The notes below the pieces were generated by a model. It ran no database searches and was not told the DNA's origin. It saw only the letters and a program-made list of their open reading frames with translations. Positions 9,300 through 18,935 of a stretch of 64,000 bases of DNA are shown here, in pieces. This DNA is from Lacticaseibacillus absianus. Lineage in GTDB: Bacteria; Bacillota; Bacilli; Lactobacillales; Lactobacillaceae. Positions within the stretch are counted from its first letter, which is position 1. Every line of letters starts with the position of its first letter. The position numbers and the translations under genes were made by a program. Location: positions 186,001 to 250,000 of the forward strand of contig NZ_JABEKX010000003.1 in assembly GCF_013407595.1 (NCBI RefSeq), read 5' to 3'.

Positions 9300-11573
9300 A
9301 TGACAACAGCAATTAAGCGCCTCTTCGCGGTCGACCCTTGGGTGATCACGACGCAGGCTTTGGCCCAGAAGGATAAACGACTACAGGAGAGCCTGACCGC
9401 GATCGGGAATGGCTACATGGGGATGCGGGGCAACTTCGAGGAAGGCTACTCGGGCGATCACCTGCAGGGGACCTACCTCGGGGGCGTCTGGTTCCCCGAC
9501 AAGACCCGGGTCGGCTGGTGGAAGAACGGCTACCCGGAATACTTCGGCAAGGCGATCAACGCCCCGAGCTTCATCGACCTACCCATCACGCTCAACGGTC
9601 AGCCCATCGACTTGGCGACTGGCCAGTTCCATGATTTTGAGCTGACGCTAGATCTGCATCAGGGGTTGCTGTCGCGCCGCTTCGTCTATGAAGTGGGCGA
9701 CACGGCCGTCGCCTTGACCTTCCGGCGCTTCGTCAGCAACGTGATCCAACAAGCGGCGCTGATCGAAGTCACTCTGAAGTGCCTGCGCGGCCACGCTGAC
9801 CTGACCCTAGCGGCGGGCCTTGATGGCAATGTCACGAACGAAGACAGCAACTACGACGAGCGCTTCTGGGTGCCCCAAGGCGAATCGGCCGACGCTGGCA
9901 CGATCCAGCTGCAGACGCGGCCCAACCCGTTCGGCGTCCCACAGTTCACCGTCCTGTTGCAGCAGGCGCTGCGCGTGGCCGGCCAGCCGGTGCAGGGTGT
10001 GCGCACCACGACGCCGGGCACCTTGACCGAGACCCTGCACGCGACCCTGGCGGCGGGTGAGGCGCTGACGGTTGAAAAAGACGTGATCGTGCTGACCAGC
10101 CGCGATGTCGCCCCGACGGCCCAGACCGCGGCGGCTGCGCAGCTGATGACACAGCTACAGACCGACAGCTTCGCGGCGGCGCTGGCCGCCCACACCGCCG
10201 TGTGGGCCGAGCGCTGGGCGCAAAGCGATGTGCAGATCGACGGCGATCCAGCTGCGCAGCAGGGCATTCGCTTCAACATCGCCCAGCTGTTCATGACCTA
10301 CTACGGGCAAGACCCGCGGCTGAACATCGGGCCTAAGGGGTTCACCGGCGAGAAATACGGTGGGGCGACCTACTGGGACACCGAGGCCTATGTGGTGCCG
10401 ATGTATCTCGCCGTGACCCCGCCGCGCGTCACGCGGGCGCTGCTACAGTACCGCCACGATCAGCTGCCCGGCGCCTTCCACAACGCCGCGCAGCAGGGGC
10501 TGGCCGGTGCGTTGTACCCGATGGTGACGTTCAACGGGATCGAGTGCCACAATGAGTGGGAGATCACCTTCGAGGAGTTACACCGCAACTCGGCCGTGGC
10601 GTTTGCCATCTACGAGTACACGGCGTACACCGGGGATGAGACCTACGTGAACACGGCCGGCATCGAGGTCTTGGTCGGGATCGCGCGCTTCTGGGCGGAT
10701 CGCGTCCACTACAGCAAGCGGCACGGCCAGTACATGATCCACGGGGTGACCGGCCCTAACGAGTACGAAAACAACGTCAACAACAACTGGTACACGAACC
10801 TGATGGCTCAGTGGGTGCTGGAATACACCCTGGCGCGCCTGCCTCAGGCGGACGCAGAGGTGGTGGCCAAGCTGGCCGTGGGCGCCGACGAACAGGCACA
10901 CTGGCAGGCCATCATCGATCACATGTACCTGCCGGAGGACCCGGACCTGGGTATCTTCGTGCAGCACGACACGTTTTTGGATAAAGACATCCGCCCGGCC
11001 AGCACGATCCCGGCGGATCAGCGGCCGATCAATCAGCACTGGTCGTGGGACAAGATCCTGCGCTCGCCGTTCATCAAGCAGGCCGATGTCCTGCAGGGCA
11101 TCTACTTCCTGAATGACCGCTTCACCCGGGCTGAGAAAGAACGTAACTTCGACTTCTACGAGCCGCTGACCGTGCACGAAAGCTCCCTGAGCGCCTCGAT
11201 CCACGCGATCCTGGCCGCCGAGCTGGGGCGGGCCGACAAGGCTGTCGAGCTGTACGCCCGCACCGCCCGGCTGGATCTGGATAACTACAACAATGACACC
11301 GAAGACGGGTTGCACATCACCTCGATGTCTGGGGGGTGGCTGGCGATCGTGCAAGGCTTTGCCGGCATGCGTTACGATCACGATCAGTTACGCTTCGCCC
11401 CGTTTCTGCCCAAAGGCTGGACGCGTTACAGCTTCAGCCTGACCTACCGCGGCCGGGTGTTGGCCGTGACCGTCACGGACGAGACCCAGATCAGGCTGGT
11501 GGCCGGTGCGCCGCTGGATGTCTGGGTCAACGGCACTAAGCGACACTTGGTGCAGGAGGTGGCGGATGCTTAA
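9300..11573 (+). CDS. mapA: Maltose phosphorylase (GH65)
   Basis: Cleaves maltose with phosphate into glucose and beta-glucose-1-phosphate, saving one ATP per maltose. The 757 residues match the normal length. Visible are the N-terminal beta-sandwich ([17 protein letters not shown]), the (alpha/alpha)6 barrel with WDTEAY and the catalytic acid Glu near residue 488 ([19 protein letters not shown]), and the phosphate-binding HITSMSGGW motif near the C-terminus. The CGGAG site is modest. pgmB starts inside its last codons. Confidence 0.96.
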   Translation: MTTAIKRLFAVDPWVITTQALAQKDKRLQESLTAIGNGYMGMRGNFEEGYSGDHLQGTYLGGVWFPDKTRVGWWKNGYPEYFGKAINAPSFIDLPITLNGQPIDLATGQFHDFELTLDLHQGLLSRRFVYEVGDTAVALTFRRFVSNVIQQAALIEVTLKCLRGHADLTLAAGLDGNVTNEDSNYDERFWVPQGESADAGTIQLQTRPNPFGVPQFTVLLQQALRVAGQPVQGVRTTTPGTLTETLHATLAAGEALTVEKDVIVLTSRDVAPTAQTAAAAQLMTQLQTDSFAAALAAHTAVWAERWAQSDVQIDGDPAAQQGIRFNIAQLFMTYYGQDPRLNIGPKGFTGEKYGGATYWDTEAYVVPMYLAVTPPRVTRALLQYRHDQLPGAFHNAAQQGLAGALYPMVTFNGIECHNEWEITFEELHRNSAVAFAIYEYTAYTGDETYVNTAGIEVLVGIARFWADRVHYSKRHGQYMIHGVTGPNEYENNVNNNWYTNLMAQWVLEYTLARLPQADAEVVAKLAVGADEQAHWQAIIDHMYLPEDPDLGIFVQHDTFLDKDIRPASTIPADQRPINQHWSWDKILRSPFIKQADVLQGIYFLNDRFTRAEKERNFDFYEPLTVHESSLSASIHAILAAELGRADKAVELYARTARLDLDNYNNDTEDGLHITSMSGGWLAIVQGFAGMRYDHDQLRFAPFLPKGWTRYSFSLTYRGRVLAVTVTDETQIRLVAGAPLDVWVNGTKRHLVQEVADA

Positions 11574-12237
11574 AGGGTTACTGTTCGACCTCGACGGCGT
11601 GATCGCCGACACGGCCCGCTTCCACTTGGCCGCTTGGAATCAGGTCGCGACGCAACTGGGCATTACCTTGCCACCGGCCGCCAACGACGCCCTGCGCGGC
11701 CGTTCGCGAGAAAGCTCGCTGGCGCTGGTCCTGAGCTACGGCGATCCACACGCGGTCTACACCGACGCCCAGAAGGCGGACCTGGCGGCGCAAAAAAACG
11801 CCTGGTACCTGCAGGCCATCGACGCGTTGACGCCGGCGGACATCCTGCCCGGCATCACGCGCCTGCTGGCAGACGCCCAAGCCGCCGGGTTGCACCTGGC
11901 GATCGCCTCGGCGTCCAAGAACGCCCCGGCGATCCTGACTAAGCTCGGGCTGGCCGCTGCCTTTGAGACGCGGGTCGACCCGGCAACGCTGCACCGCGGC
12001 AAGCCGGATCCGGAGATCTACCAACGCGCCCAGGCTCAGCTTGGGTTGACGGCGCAGGAGGTGGTTGGGTTCGAGGATGCCAGCGCCGGGGTGGCGGCCA
12101 TCAAGGCCGCCGGCCAGTTCGCCGTGGGAATCGGTGACGCCACCACCCTGGCCGCCGCCGACTTCATCGTCCCGAACACAGCGGCGCTGGACCTGGCGGC
12201 GATCACCGCCGCCCACGCCGCAAAGGAGGGCGACTGA
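11566..12237 (+). CDS. pgmB: Beta-phosphoglucomutase
   Basis: HAD-superfamily mutase turning the beta-glucose-1-phosphate made by MapA into glucose-6-phosphate. 223 residues with the nucleophile motif [14 protein letters not shown] (Asp8, Asp10), the cap-domain loop [17 protein letters not shown] (motif II) and [16 protein letters not shown] (motif IV). ATG 11566 is preferred over longer in-frame starts because AGGAGG lies 8 bases upstream. It overlaps the mapA stop by 8 bases, so coupling is likely. Confidence 0.95.
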   Translation: MLKGLLFDLDGVIADTARFHLAAWNQVATQLGITLPPAANDALRGRSRESSLALVLSYGDPHAVYTDAQKADLAAQKNAWYLQAIDALTPADILPGITRLLADAQAAGLHLAIASASKNAPAILTKLGLAAAFETRVDPATLHRGKPDPEIYQRAQAQLGLTAQEVVGFEDASAGVAAIKAAGQFAVGIGDATTLAAADFIVPNTAALDLAAITAAHAAKEGD

Positions 12238-13889
12238 TGACGCAGTGGTGGCAGCAAGCGGTCGTGTACCAGATCTACCCGCGCAGTTTTCAGGACAGCA
12301 ACGGCGATGGCATCGGGGACCTCCCGGGGATCATCAGCCGCCTGGACTACCTGCAAGACCTGGGGGTGGACGCCCTGTGGCTGAGTCCCGTCTATCGGTC
12401 GCCCGGGGTGGACAACGGCTACGACATCTCGGATTATGAGGCCATCGACCCCCAGTTCGGGACGATGGCGGACATGCGCCGACTGATCCAAGCCGCCAAG
12501 GCGCGCCACATCAAGATCGTGATGGACCTCGTGGTCAATCACACCTCGGATCAGCACCCCTGGTTCCAGGCCGCAGCGCGGTCGCGCGCCGATCCCCACC
12601 GCGACTGGTATATCTGGCGCGATCCGGTCGATGGCCACGAACCCAACGATCTGCGCTCGACCTTCTCCGGGTCCGCCTGGGCGTGGTCGGCGGCGACCGG
12701 CCAGTATTACCTGCACCTGTTTGGCCGCCAACAGCCAGACCTCAACTGGGCTAACCCGGTGCTGCGCCAGGCCATCTACCGGATGATGAACTTCTGGCTG
12801 GACGAGGGTATCGGCGGGTTCCGCCTCGATGTCATCGACCTGATCGGCAAAGACCCCGATGCGGGCATCACCGCTAACGGCCCGCACCTGCACGACTACT
12901 TGCGGGAGATGAACGCGGCCACCTTCGGCCGCTTCCCGGTGATGACGGTGGGGGAGACCTGGGGCGCCACGCCGGCGATCGCCCAGCAGTTCTCGGATCC
13001 GGCGCACCACGAGTTGTCCATGGTCTTTCAGTTCGAGGCGATGCAGCTGGACCAGGTCCCCGGCCAGAGCAAGTGGGTCACACGCCCGCTGGATCATCAG
13101 GCGCTGCGCGACGTCTTGTGCAAGTGGCAGACCGAGCTGGATTACCACCACGGGTGGAACGCCCTGTTCTGGAACAACCACGACCTGCCTCGGATCGTCT
13201 CGCGGTGGGGCGATGATGGCCGCTACCGGGTGCGCAGCGCCAAGATGTTGGCCATCTTGCTCCACCTGCTACGCGGGACGCCGTACATCTACCAAGGCGA
13301 AGAGCTCGGCATGACCAACGCACCGATCGAGCGGATCGAGCAGGTGCAGGACATCGAGAGCCGCAACGCTTACGCCGAGCAGGTGGCGGCTGGCGTCGCG
13401 CCGGCAACGATGTTGGCGGCCATCAACCGCATGGGACGCGACAATGCACGCACCCCGATGCAGTGGACGGCTGGCCCGCAGGCGGGGTTCACGGCGGGGA
13501 CCCCGTGGTTGCCGGTCAACGCCAACCACCGGCAGATCAACGCGGCGGCCGCGCAGGCGGATCAGGATTCCGTCCTCGCGACGTACCGTCAGCTGGTGGC
13601 GCTGCGGCACACGCACCCACTCGTCGTCTGGGGCGAGTTCGCCCCGCTGACCACGGTGCCTGGCGTCATGGCTTACACCCGGACGTATCAAGGGGAGACT
13701 TGGCTCATCGTGGCTAACCTCACCGGCACCGCGCAATCATTCACCAGTCCGGCACACCTGGATGCGGTCATCATCAGTAACATGACGGCACCCACCACAC
13801 TTTCTTCACTTCAACTCGCACCATATCAAGCATTTGTCGCGAAGGTCACGGGGGAACGCGACCTCAACACACATCGGAGGGAAAGTTAA
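12237..13889 (+). CDS. Second GH13 alpha-glucosidase (oligo-1,6-glucosidase type)
   Basis: 550 residues beginning WWQQAVVYQIYPRSFQDSNGDGIGD, the GH13_31 signature. Catalytic Asp near 198 (GFRLDVIDLIGKD), Glu near 240 (TVGETWG) and Asp near 316 (NNHDLPR) are intact. The motif II end VIDL, unlike AFIH in the first paralogue, suggests a different linkage preference. Its ATG shares one base with the pgmB stop, and its own stop overlaps the malE start. Likely products are trehalose-6-P-independent: free glucose from isomaltose or short dextrins. Confidence 0.9.
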   Translation: MTQWWQQAVVYQIYPRSFQDSNGDGIGDLPGIISRLDYLQDLGVDALWLSPVYRSPGVDNGYDISDYEAIDPQFGTMADMRRLIQAAKARHIKIVMDLVVNHTSDQHPWFQAAARSRADPHRDWYIWRDPVDGHEPNDLRSTFSGSAWAWSAATGQYYLHLFGRQQPDLNWANPVLRQAIYRMMNFWLDEGIGGFRLDVIDLIGKDPDAGITANGPHLHDYLREMNAATFGRFPVMTVGETWGATPAIAQQFSDPAHHELSMVFQFEAMQLDQVPGQSKWVTRPLDHQALRDVLCKWQTELDYHHGWNALFWNNHDLPRIVSRWGDDGRYRVRSAKMLAILLHLLRGTPYIYQGEELGMTNAPIERIEQVQDIESRNAYAEQVAAGVAPATMLAAINRMGRDNARTPMQWTAGPQAGFTAGTPWLPVNANHRQINAAAAQADQDSVLATYRQLVALRHTHPLVVWGEFAPLTTVPGVMAYTRTYQGETWLIVANLTGTAQSFTSPAHLDAVIISNMTAPTTLSSLQLAPYQAFVAKVTGERDLNTHRRES

Positions 13890-15121
13890 TGAAATCACTG
13901 AGCAAAGTACTCTTGGGCAGCGCAACGCTGCTGGCTGCGATCACACTGGCCGCTTGTGGGAAGAGCAATAACGAAAGCACCTCCAGCGACAGCGACACCG
14001 TTAGTGGGACGGTCAAGCTGTGGGTCGACACGACCAAAGTCCCGTACTATAAGACGATCGTGAAGGACTTTAACAAGCAGTATCCAGACGTGAAGGTGAC
14101 CGTGACCCAAAGCCCGAACGGGTCCGCCAACGCAAAGACCGACGTCGGCAAGGACCCGAGCAAGGCCGCGGATGTCTTCGAGGTCCCGAATGATCAGCTG
14201 GGTTCCATGGCGGATCAGGGGTATATCAACCCGCTGTCACCGGCTGCGACCAAGGCGGTGAAGAAGAACAGCGTCGCCGTGGCCAGCGAAGCGGTGACCT
14301 GGGACGGCAAGATGTACGGCTACCCGACCTCGCAGCAGGCGCAGACGCTGTATTACAATAAGTCCAAGCTGTCTGCTGACGACGTGAAGACCTGGGCGGG
14401 CTTGACCGCCAAGGGCGTGCTCGCCACCGATTTCACCAACGCCTACAACTTCTACCCCGTCTTCCTGTCCGCCGGGACCTACCTCTACGGCAAGAACGGT
14501 GAGACCTTGAAGGGGACCGATGCTAACTCCGCCGCTGGGGTCGCCGCGATGACCTGGTTTGCGCAGCAGAAGGCCAATAAGGGCGTCATGCAGACCAGCA
14601 ACGCGCTGAACCAGCTGAAGTCCGGCAACGCCGCGGCGACACTTGACGGCCCATGGGACTCCGAGAACATCAAGAAGATCCTCGGTGACGACTTCGCCGT
14701 TGCCCCTTACCCGACCATCAACGTGGGCGGCAAGGAAGTTCAGATGCAGGCGTTCCTCGGCGTTGGGTGCTTCGCGGTGAACTCCAACACCGCGACGAAG
14801 AACCAGAAGGCGGCGGCAACGTTGGCGCAGTACGTCACCAACAAGAAGTCGCAGCTGGTGGTCTACAAGAACTCTGGGGCCATCCCTGTCGACAAAGCCG
14901 CCCAGGCGTCTAGCACCGTTGCCAGCGACCCAGTGGCCAAGGCTGTGATCACGATGAGCCAAGACGGTTACTCGACGATCATGCCGAAGATGACCCAGAT
15001 GGCGACCTTCTGGAACCTGTCCGCACCGCTGATCAACGGGGCCTACACCGGCTCCATCCCAGCTGCGCAGTACCAGGCTAAGCTCGACACCTTCGTCAGC
15101 GCCATCTCGAAGGCCAACTAA
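13889..15121 (+). CDS. malE: Maltose/maltodextrin ABC transporter substrate-binding lipoprotein
   Basis: Extracellular receptor of the importer. The N-terminus is a lipoprotein signal peptide with lipobox LAAC (Cys23), followed by a Ser/Asn/Asp-rich linker and a type-1 solute-binding fold (KLWVDT, TWDGKMYGYPTS, AATLDGPWDSENI). 410 residues is normal for MalE/MdxE. GGAGGG upstream; the start overlaps the preceding stop. A hairpin follows before malF, as expected for higher expression of the binding protein. Confidence 0.93.
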   Translation: MKSLSKVLLGSATLLAAITLAACGKSNNESTSSDSDTVSGTVKLWVDTTKVPYYKTIVKDFNKQYPDVKVTVTQSPNGSANAKTDVGKDPSKAADVFEVPNDQLGSMADQGYINPLSPAATKAVKKNSVAVASEAVTWDGKMYGYPTSQQAQTLYYNKSKLSADDVKTWAGLTAKGVLATDFTNAYNFYPVFLSAGTYLYGKNGETLKGTDANSAAGVAAMTWFAQQKANKGVMQTSNALNQLKSGNAAATLDGPWDSENIKKILGDDFAVAPYPTINVGGKEVQMQAFLGVGCFAVNSNTATKNQKAAATLAQYVTNKKSQLVVYKNSGAIPVDKAAQASSTVASDPVAKAVITMSQDGYSTIMPKMTQMATFWNLSAPLINGAYTGSIPAAQYQAKLDTFVSAISKAN

Positions 15122-15125
15122 GCAC

Positions 15126-15185
15126 TCGATTGCTGCACCACCGCGCAAGTCACCGCCGTGGCTTGCGTCATGGTACAGCAATCAC
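15126..15185 (+). promoter_or_regulatory. Intercistronic hairpin between malE and malF
   Basis: GATTGCTG (15128-15135) pairs with CAGCAATC (15176-15183), and GCGCAAG/CTTGCGT pair inside. There is no T tract after it, so partial attenuation or 3'-end stabilisation of malE mRNA is more likely than full termination. Confidence 0.7.
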
Positions 15186-15219
15186 CGGCATCACGTCGGA
15201 CTGGGGGAAGGAGAAGTTT

Positions 15220-16581
15220 ATGTTCAAAAGAAAATCAAAGTACCCACGGCCAACGGCCACTTACCGCGAGGTGTGGGCGAAAGGCGATCCGAGTTTCAAG
15301 CTGTCCTTCTTCTTCATGGGGCTCGCCCAGCTCAAGCACAAGCAGTGGGCTAAGGGACTCGCCTTTTTGGGCCTAGAGCTCGCGTTCTTGGCCTGGTTCG
15401 TCTTCAGCGGCATCAGCTCGCTGGGGATGCTGAGCGACTTGGGCGTCGTCAAGACCAAAAAAGTCGTCTTCGACGCCAGCCAAGGGGTCTATGTGACCAA
15501 GCTGCCCGATAATTCCGTCGTCATCCTGCTGTTCGGGGTGATGAGCGTCATCCTACTGGTCGCCATGCTCGGCCTGTACATCGCCAACCTGCGATCGGTC
15601 CGCACGCTGTACGTGCAGCTGCGCGACGGCGAGCACGTGCCGACCAACCGTGAGGACCTGCACTCGCTGCTCGACAGCCGCCTGCACGCGACGCTGATGA
15701 TGATCCCGATCATCGGGATCGTGGCGTTCACGATCTTGCCCACGCTTTACATGATCTCCATGGCGTTCACCAACTACGACGGCAAGCACCCGATCGGATT
15801 TTCTTGGACCGGCTTCAAGGCCTTCGGCAACGTCTTGACCGGGGACTTGGCCGGGACCTTCTTCCCAGTGCTCGGCTGGACGTTGATCTGGGCCGTTGCG
15901 GCCACCGTGACCACGTTCTTCTTCGGCGTGTTGCTGGCGATGCTGATCGAATCCAAGGGGATCAAGCATAAGGGCTTCTGGCGCACGATCTTCGTCATTG
16001 TCTACGCCGTGCCGCAGTTCGTGTCGCTGTTGATGATGGCGCAGTTCCTGGACTTGCAGGGCCCGCTGAACAACCTGCTGATGAACTGGCACCTGATCTC
16101 CAGCCCGATCAACTTCATCGGCGCCTCCGCTAATCCGCTGGTTGCCCGGATCACGGTCATCGTGGTCAATATGTGGATCGGGATCCCTGTCTCCATGCTT
16201 GTGTCGACTGCTATTATTCAGAACCTGCCGCAAGATCAGATCGAAGCGGCGCGCATGGACGGGGCCAACGCCCTGCAAGTGTTCCGCACAATCACGTTCC
16301 CTCAGATCTTGTTCGTGATGTCGCCGGCGCTGATTCAGCAGTTCATTGGGAACATCAACAACTTCAACGTCATCTACTTGCTGACCGGGGGTTACCCGAT
16401 GAACAACAACTATAACGGCGCGGGGGACACCGACCTGCTGGTCACCTGGCTGTATAACCTGGTGTTCGGGCAGACGCAGCGCTACAACGCCTCGGCGGTC
16501 TTGGGGATCTTGATCTTCATCCTCAGCGCGACGTTCAGTCTGATCGCCTACCGTCGCACGAACGCATTCAAGGAGGGCTAA
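15220..16581 (+). CDS. malF: Maltodextrin ABC transporter permease MalF
   Basis: Inner-membrane permease. About eight hydrophobic segments across 453 residues, with a long N-terminal extension typical of MalF in Gram-positives, and the cytoplasmic EAA loop EAARMDGANALQVFRTITFP that contacts the ATPase. The longest open frame begins at 15130, but that would start within the intercistronic hairpin; ATG 15220 has GGGAAGGAG 6 bases upstream and starts MFKRKSKY. Followed by malG after 3 bases. Confidence 0.93.
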   Translation: MFKRKSKYPRPTATYREVWAKGDPSFKLSFFFMGLAQLKHKQWAKGLAFLGLELAFLAWFVFSGISSLGMLSDLGVVKTKKVVFDASQGVYVTKLPDNSVVILLFGVMSVILLVAMLGLYIANLRSVRTLYVQLRDGEHVPTNREDLHSLLDSRLHATLMMIPIIGIVAFTILPTLYMISMAFTNYDGKHPIGFSWTGFKAFGNVLTGDLAGTFFPVLGWTLIWAVAATVTTFFFGVLLAMLIESKGIKHKGFWRTIFVIVYAVPQFVSLLMMAQFLDLQGPLNNLLMNWHLISSPINFIGASANPLVARITVIVVNMWIGIPVSMLVSTAIIQNLPQDQIEAARMDGANALQVFRTITFPQILFVMSPALIQQFIGNINNFNVIYLLTGGYPMNNNYNGAGDTDLLVTWLYNLVFGQTQRYNASAVLGILIFILSATFSLIAYRRTNAFKEG

Positions 16582-16584
16582 ACG

Positions 16585-17442
16585 ATGAAATCATATCATG
16601 CACAACGGCGCCTTTCCTTGGGCTTCCGCTACCTCTTGCTGATCCTCTTGGCGGTGGTCTGGCTCGTGCCGATCGTCTGGATCGTCCTGGCCAGCTTTTC
16701 GGCTAACGACACGGGGTTCGTCTCCACCTACTGGCCGAAGGAATTCACGTTGCAAAATTACATCGGGATCTTCACCAGTGAGCAGTTCCCGTTCGTCTAC
16801 TGGATCCGCAACACCCTGATGGTCGCCATCGTCTCCACCATCCTGTCGACCTTCGTGACCATCTGTGTGGCCTACACGCTGTCGCGCCTGCGCTTCCGCT
16901 TCCGCAAGCCGTTCCTGCAGATCGCCTTGGTCTTGGGGATGTTTCCTGGCTTCATGTCGATGATCGCCTTGTATTACATCCTGAAGAGCTTCAACATGCT
17001 GAACCTCGGCGGCCTGGTCCTGGTCTATGTCGGCGGGGCCGGGCTGGGCTTCTACATCGCCAAGGGCTTCTTTGACACCATTCCGGTCGCCATCGATGAG
17101 GCCGCGGTGATGGACGGCGCGACGAAGTGGCAGGTGTTCTGGCACATCGGGCTGCCGATGTCCCGCCCGATCATCGTCTACACGGCGTTGACGACCTTCA
17201 TCGCCCCGTGGATCGACTTCATCTTCTCGGGTATCATCCTCTCGGCGTCTGGCGATTCGAAGACCTATACCATCGCCTATGGCCTGTACAACATGCTGCA
17301 CAGCACGCGTGGCGCGTCGACCACGTATTTCACGCAGTTCATCGCGGGGTGTGTCATCATCGCGATCCCGATCACCGTGCTGTTCGTGATCATGCAGAAG
17401 TTTTACGTCAATGGCATCACGGCTGGGGCCGACAAGGGCTAA
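16585..17442 (+). CDS. malG: Maltodextrin ABC transporter permease MalG
   Basis: 285 residues with six transmembrane segments; the EAA loop EAAVMDGATKWQVFWHIGLPM near residue 172 is the ATPase-docking site. The C-terminal segment ends with the usual KFYVNGITAGADKG. Last gene of the importer unit; a terminator follows. No ATP-binding subunit (MalK/MsmK) is encoded nearby, so the importer must borrow one. Confidence 0.94.
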   Translation: MKSYHAQRRLSLGFRYLLLILLAVVWLVPIVWIVLASFSANDTGFVSTYWPKEFTLQNYIGIFTSEQFPFVYWIRNTLMVAIVSTILSTFVTICVAYTLSRLRFRFRKPFLQIALVLGMFPGFMSMIALYYILKSFNMLNLGGLVLVYVGGAGLGFYIAKGFFDTIPVAIDEAAVMDGATKWQVFWHIGLPMSRPIIVYTALTTFIAPWIDFIFSGIILSASGDSKTYTIAYGLYNMLHSTRGASTTYFTQFIAGCVIIAIPITVLFVIMQKFYVNGITAGADKG

Positions 17443-17508
17443 GCCCTGGTCGCTCCGCCGACTCGCCGCGCCCCGTTCGCCCTTAGCCAAGGCGGCGACG
17501 GGACGCAC

Positions 17509-17558
17509 CAGCCTTAACCAGCCAATTGCAGTCTCACCGCCTGGTTGAGGCTGTTTTT
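17509..17558 (+). terminator. Terminator after malG
   Basis: Stem of 13 positions (17509-17521 with 17541-17553, one mismatch) followed directly by TTTTT. Ends the mapA-malG transcript before malR. Confidence 0.85.
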
Positions 17559-17627
17559 GCGCGCTAGACCGGGGGGATCGACCGAGGCCAAAAGTGAGAC
17601 CGGCAAACGGCGCCCCTGGCTGAGGCG

Positions 17628-17636
17628 TGCTAGAAT
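17628..17636 (+). promoter_or_regulatory. Extended -10 promoter of malR
   Basis: TGCTAGAAT, a TGn-extended -10 located 24 bases before the malR start. No convincing -35. Confidence 0.5.
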
Positions 17637-17659
17637 AGAGACCAAAAGGGGGGATCTGC

Positions 17660-18613
17660 ATGGTGACGCTGTCAGATGTGGCCAAGCGGGCGAATGTTTC
17701 TAAAATGACGGTGTCGCGGGTGATCAATCACCCGGAGCAAGTGACCACGGAGCTGCGCGAGATCGTCGTGGCGGCCATGACCGCGCTGAATTACCAACCT
17801 AACGTGGCGGCCAAGGCCTTGGCGAACAATCGCAGCAACATGGTGAAGTTTCTGATCCTTGAGGATATCGATACCACAGAACCGTATTACATGAACCTGC
17901 TGTTTGGCATTGCCCGTGGGCTGGACAAGGCCCAGTACGCGCTACAGTTGATCACGGACCGCGACCGCCTGACCATTGGGAACGCCGATGGCTACCTGAT
18001 CACTGGGGCGCGCACCAGTGATTTTCCGTGGCTGGATCAGCTCAAGCGTCCGCTCGTGTTGTTCGGCGAGAATCGCTACGGGTATGACTTCATCGATACA
18101 GACAATAAGCTGGGGACCCAGATGGCGACCCAGTACGCCCTAGCCAAGAACTATCAGTCGCTGATCTTTATCGGCATTGACGTGAAGGAACCCTTTGAGT
18201 ATTCGCGCGAGGCGGGCTACATCAACACGCTTCAGCAGCACGCCAAGCTACCGCGTATCTACCGGATGGCCAACCGCAGCCACCTGTCGCAGCAATACAT
18301 CACCGAGCACTGGCACGAGTTCGCGCCCAACACCTGTTTCATCTGCGCCAGCGATCGCCTAGCCATTGGCGTGGTGCGTGCCATTTTGCAACAAGGGGGC
18401 AGTATTCCCCGAGACTACGGGGTGATCGGGCACGACGGCGTCTTCTTGGACCAAGTCTCGAACCCGCAGCTGACAACGGTGCAGCAGCAGGTGCCGCTGC
18501 TGGGCGAGCACCTGGCGCGGATGCTCCTGTCCAAGATCGCCCAGTCCGGGGCGCAACAGGGGGAGGTCCTGCTGGCGCCGCAGCTGGTGACCCGGGGCAC
18601 GACCCGCGACTGA
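17660..18613 (+). CDS. malR: LacI-family transcriptional regulator of the maltose locus
   Basis: 317 residues: N-terminal LacI helix-turn-helix (LSDVAKRANVSKMTVSRVINHPEQV, given here only as its first half TLSDVAKRANVSKMTV) and hinge helix NVAAKALANNR, then a periplasmic-binding-type effector domain with the late DGVFLDQVSNPQLTTV motif. Position directly behind malG and the LacI-type palindromes upstream of malL and mapA support a role as maltose regulator. Whether it represses or activates is not visible. Confidence 0.85.
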   Translation: MVTLSDVAKRANVSKMTVSRVINHPEQVTTELREIVVAAMTALNYQPNVAAKALANNRSNMVKFLILEDIDTTEPYYMNLLFGIARGLDKAQYALQLITDRDRLTIGNADGYLITGARTSDFPWLDQLKRPLVLFGENRYGYDFIDTDNKLGTQMATQYALAKNYQSLIFIGIDVKEPFEYSREAGYINTLQQHAKLPRIYRMANRSHLSQQYITEHWHEFAPNTCFICASDRLAIGVVRAILQQGGSIPRDYGVIGHDGVFLDQVSNPQLTTVQQQVPLLGEHLARMLLSKIAQSGAQQGEVLLAPQLVTRGTTRD

Positions 18614-18628
18614 GTGCGGCGCAAGCAA

Positions 18629-18662
18629 GCAGAGGGGATGATCGTTGTCATCCTCTTTTTTT
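18629..18662 (+). terminator. Terminator after malR
   Basis: GAGG-GATGA type stem (about 18631-18657) followed by eight T residues. Confidence 0.85.
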
Positions 18663-18935
18663 TGCAGCAAAAAAAATTTGGGGGGCGCGTGAGAATTTTT
18701 GGGTACAGTCTGCCAGCTGCCATCATCACCAAACCGCCTGCGATGAATCCGGTTACGCTCAATTAGTAACAGAAGGTTGAATGACTAAAACAGTTGACAA
18801 ACCGCGGATAAAACAGAATATTCGGGATTCCGTGAAAAAATTCACCAAAGTCTGTTTACAAATTCACAAATCCTTGGTACATTATATTCGTGAAATGGTT
18901 AACAAAAAAACGTCAACAAACGTGGAGGGATCCAG
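18663..18935 (+). promoter_or_regulatory. adhE promoter region with Rex-like sites
   Basis: The AT-rich gap before adhE has no gene. TTTACA (18855-18860), 17 bases, TACATT (18878-18883) is the likely promoter. Two sequences resemble the redox-repressor Rex operator TTGTGAAnnnnTTCACAA: the reverse complement of 18855-18869 (TTGTGAATTTGTAAA), overlapping the -35, and TTCGTGAAATGGTTAACAA at 18887-18905, just past the -10. Their positions fit NADH-responsive repression, known for adhE in other Firmicutes; binding here is inference. Confidence 0.55.

Noticed and set aside
15130-15219. N-terminal extension of malF
   Set aside because: Would start inside the malE-malF hairpin and encodes a His/Arg-rich leader; ATG 15220 has a strong ribosome binding site.
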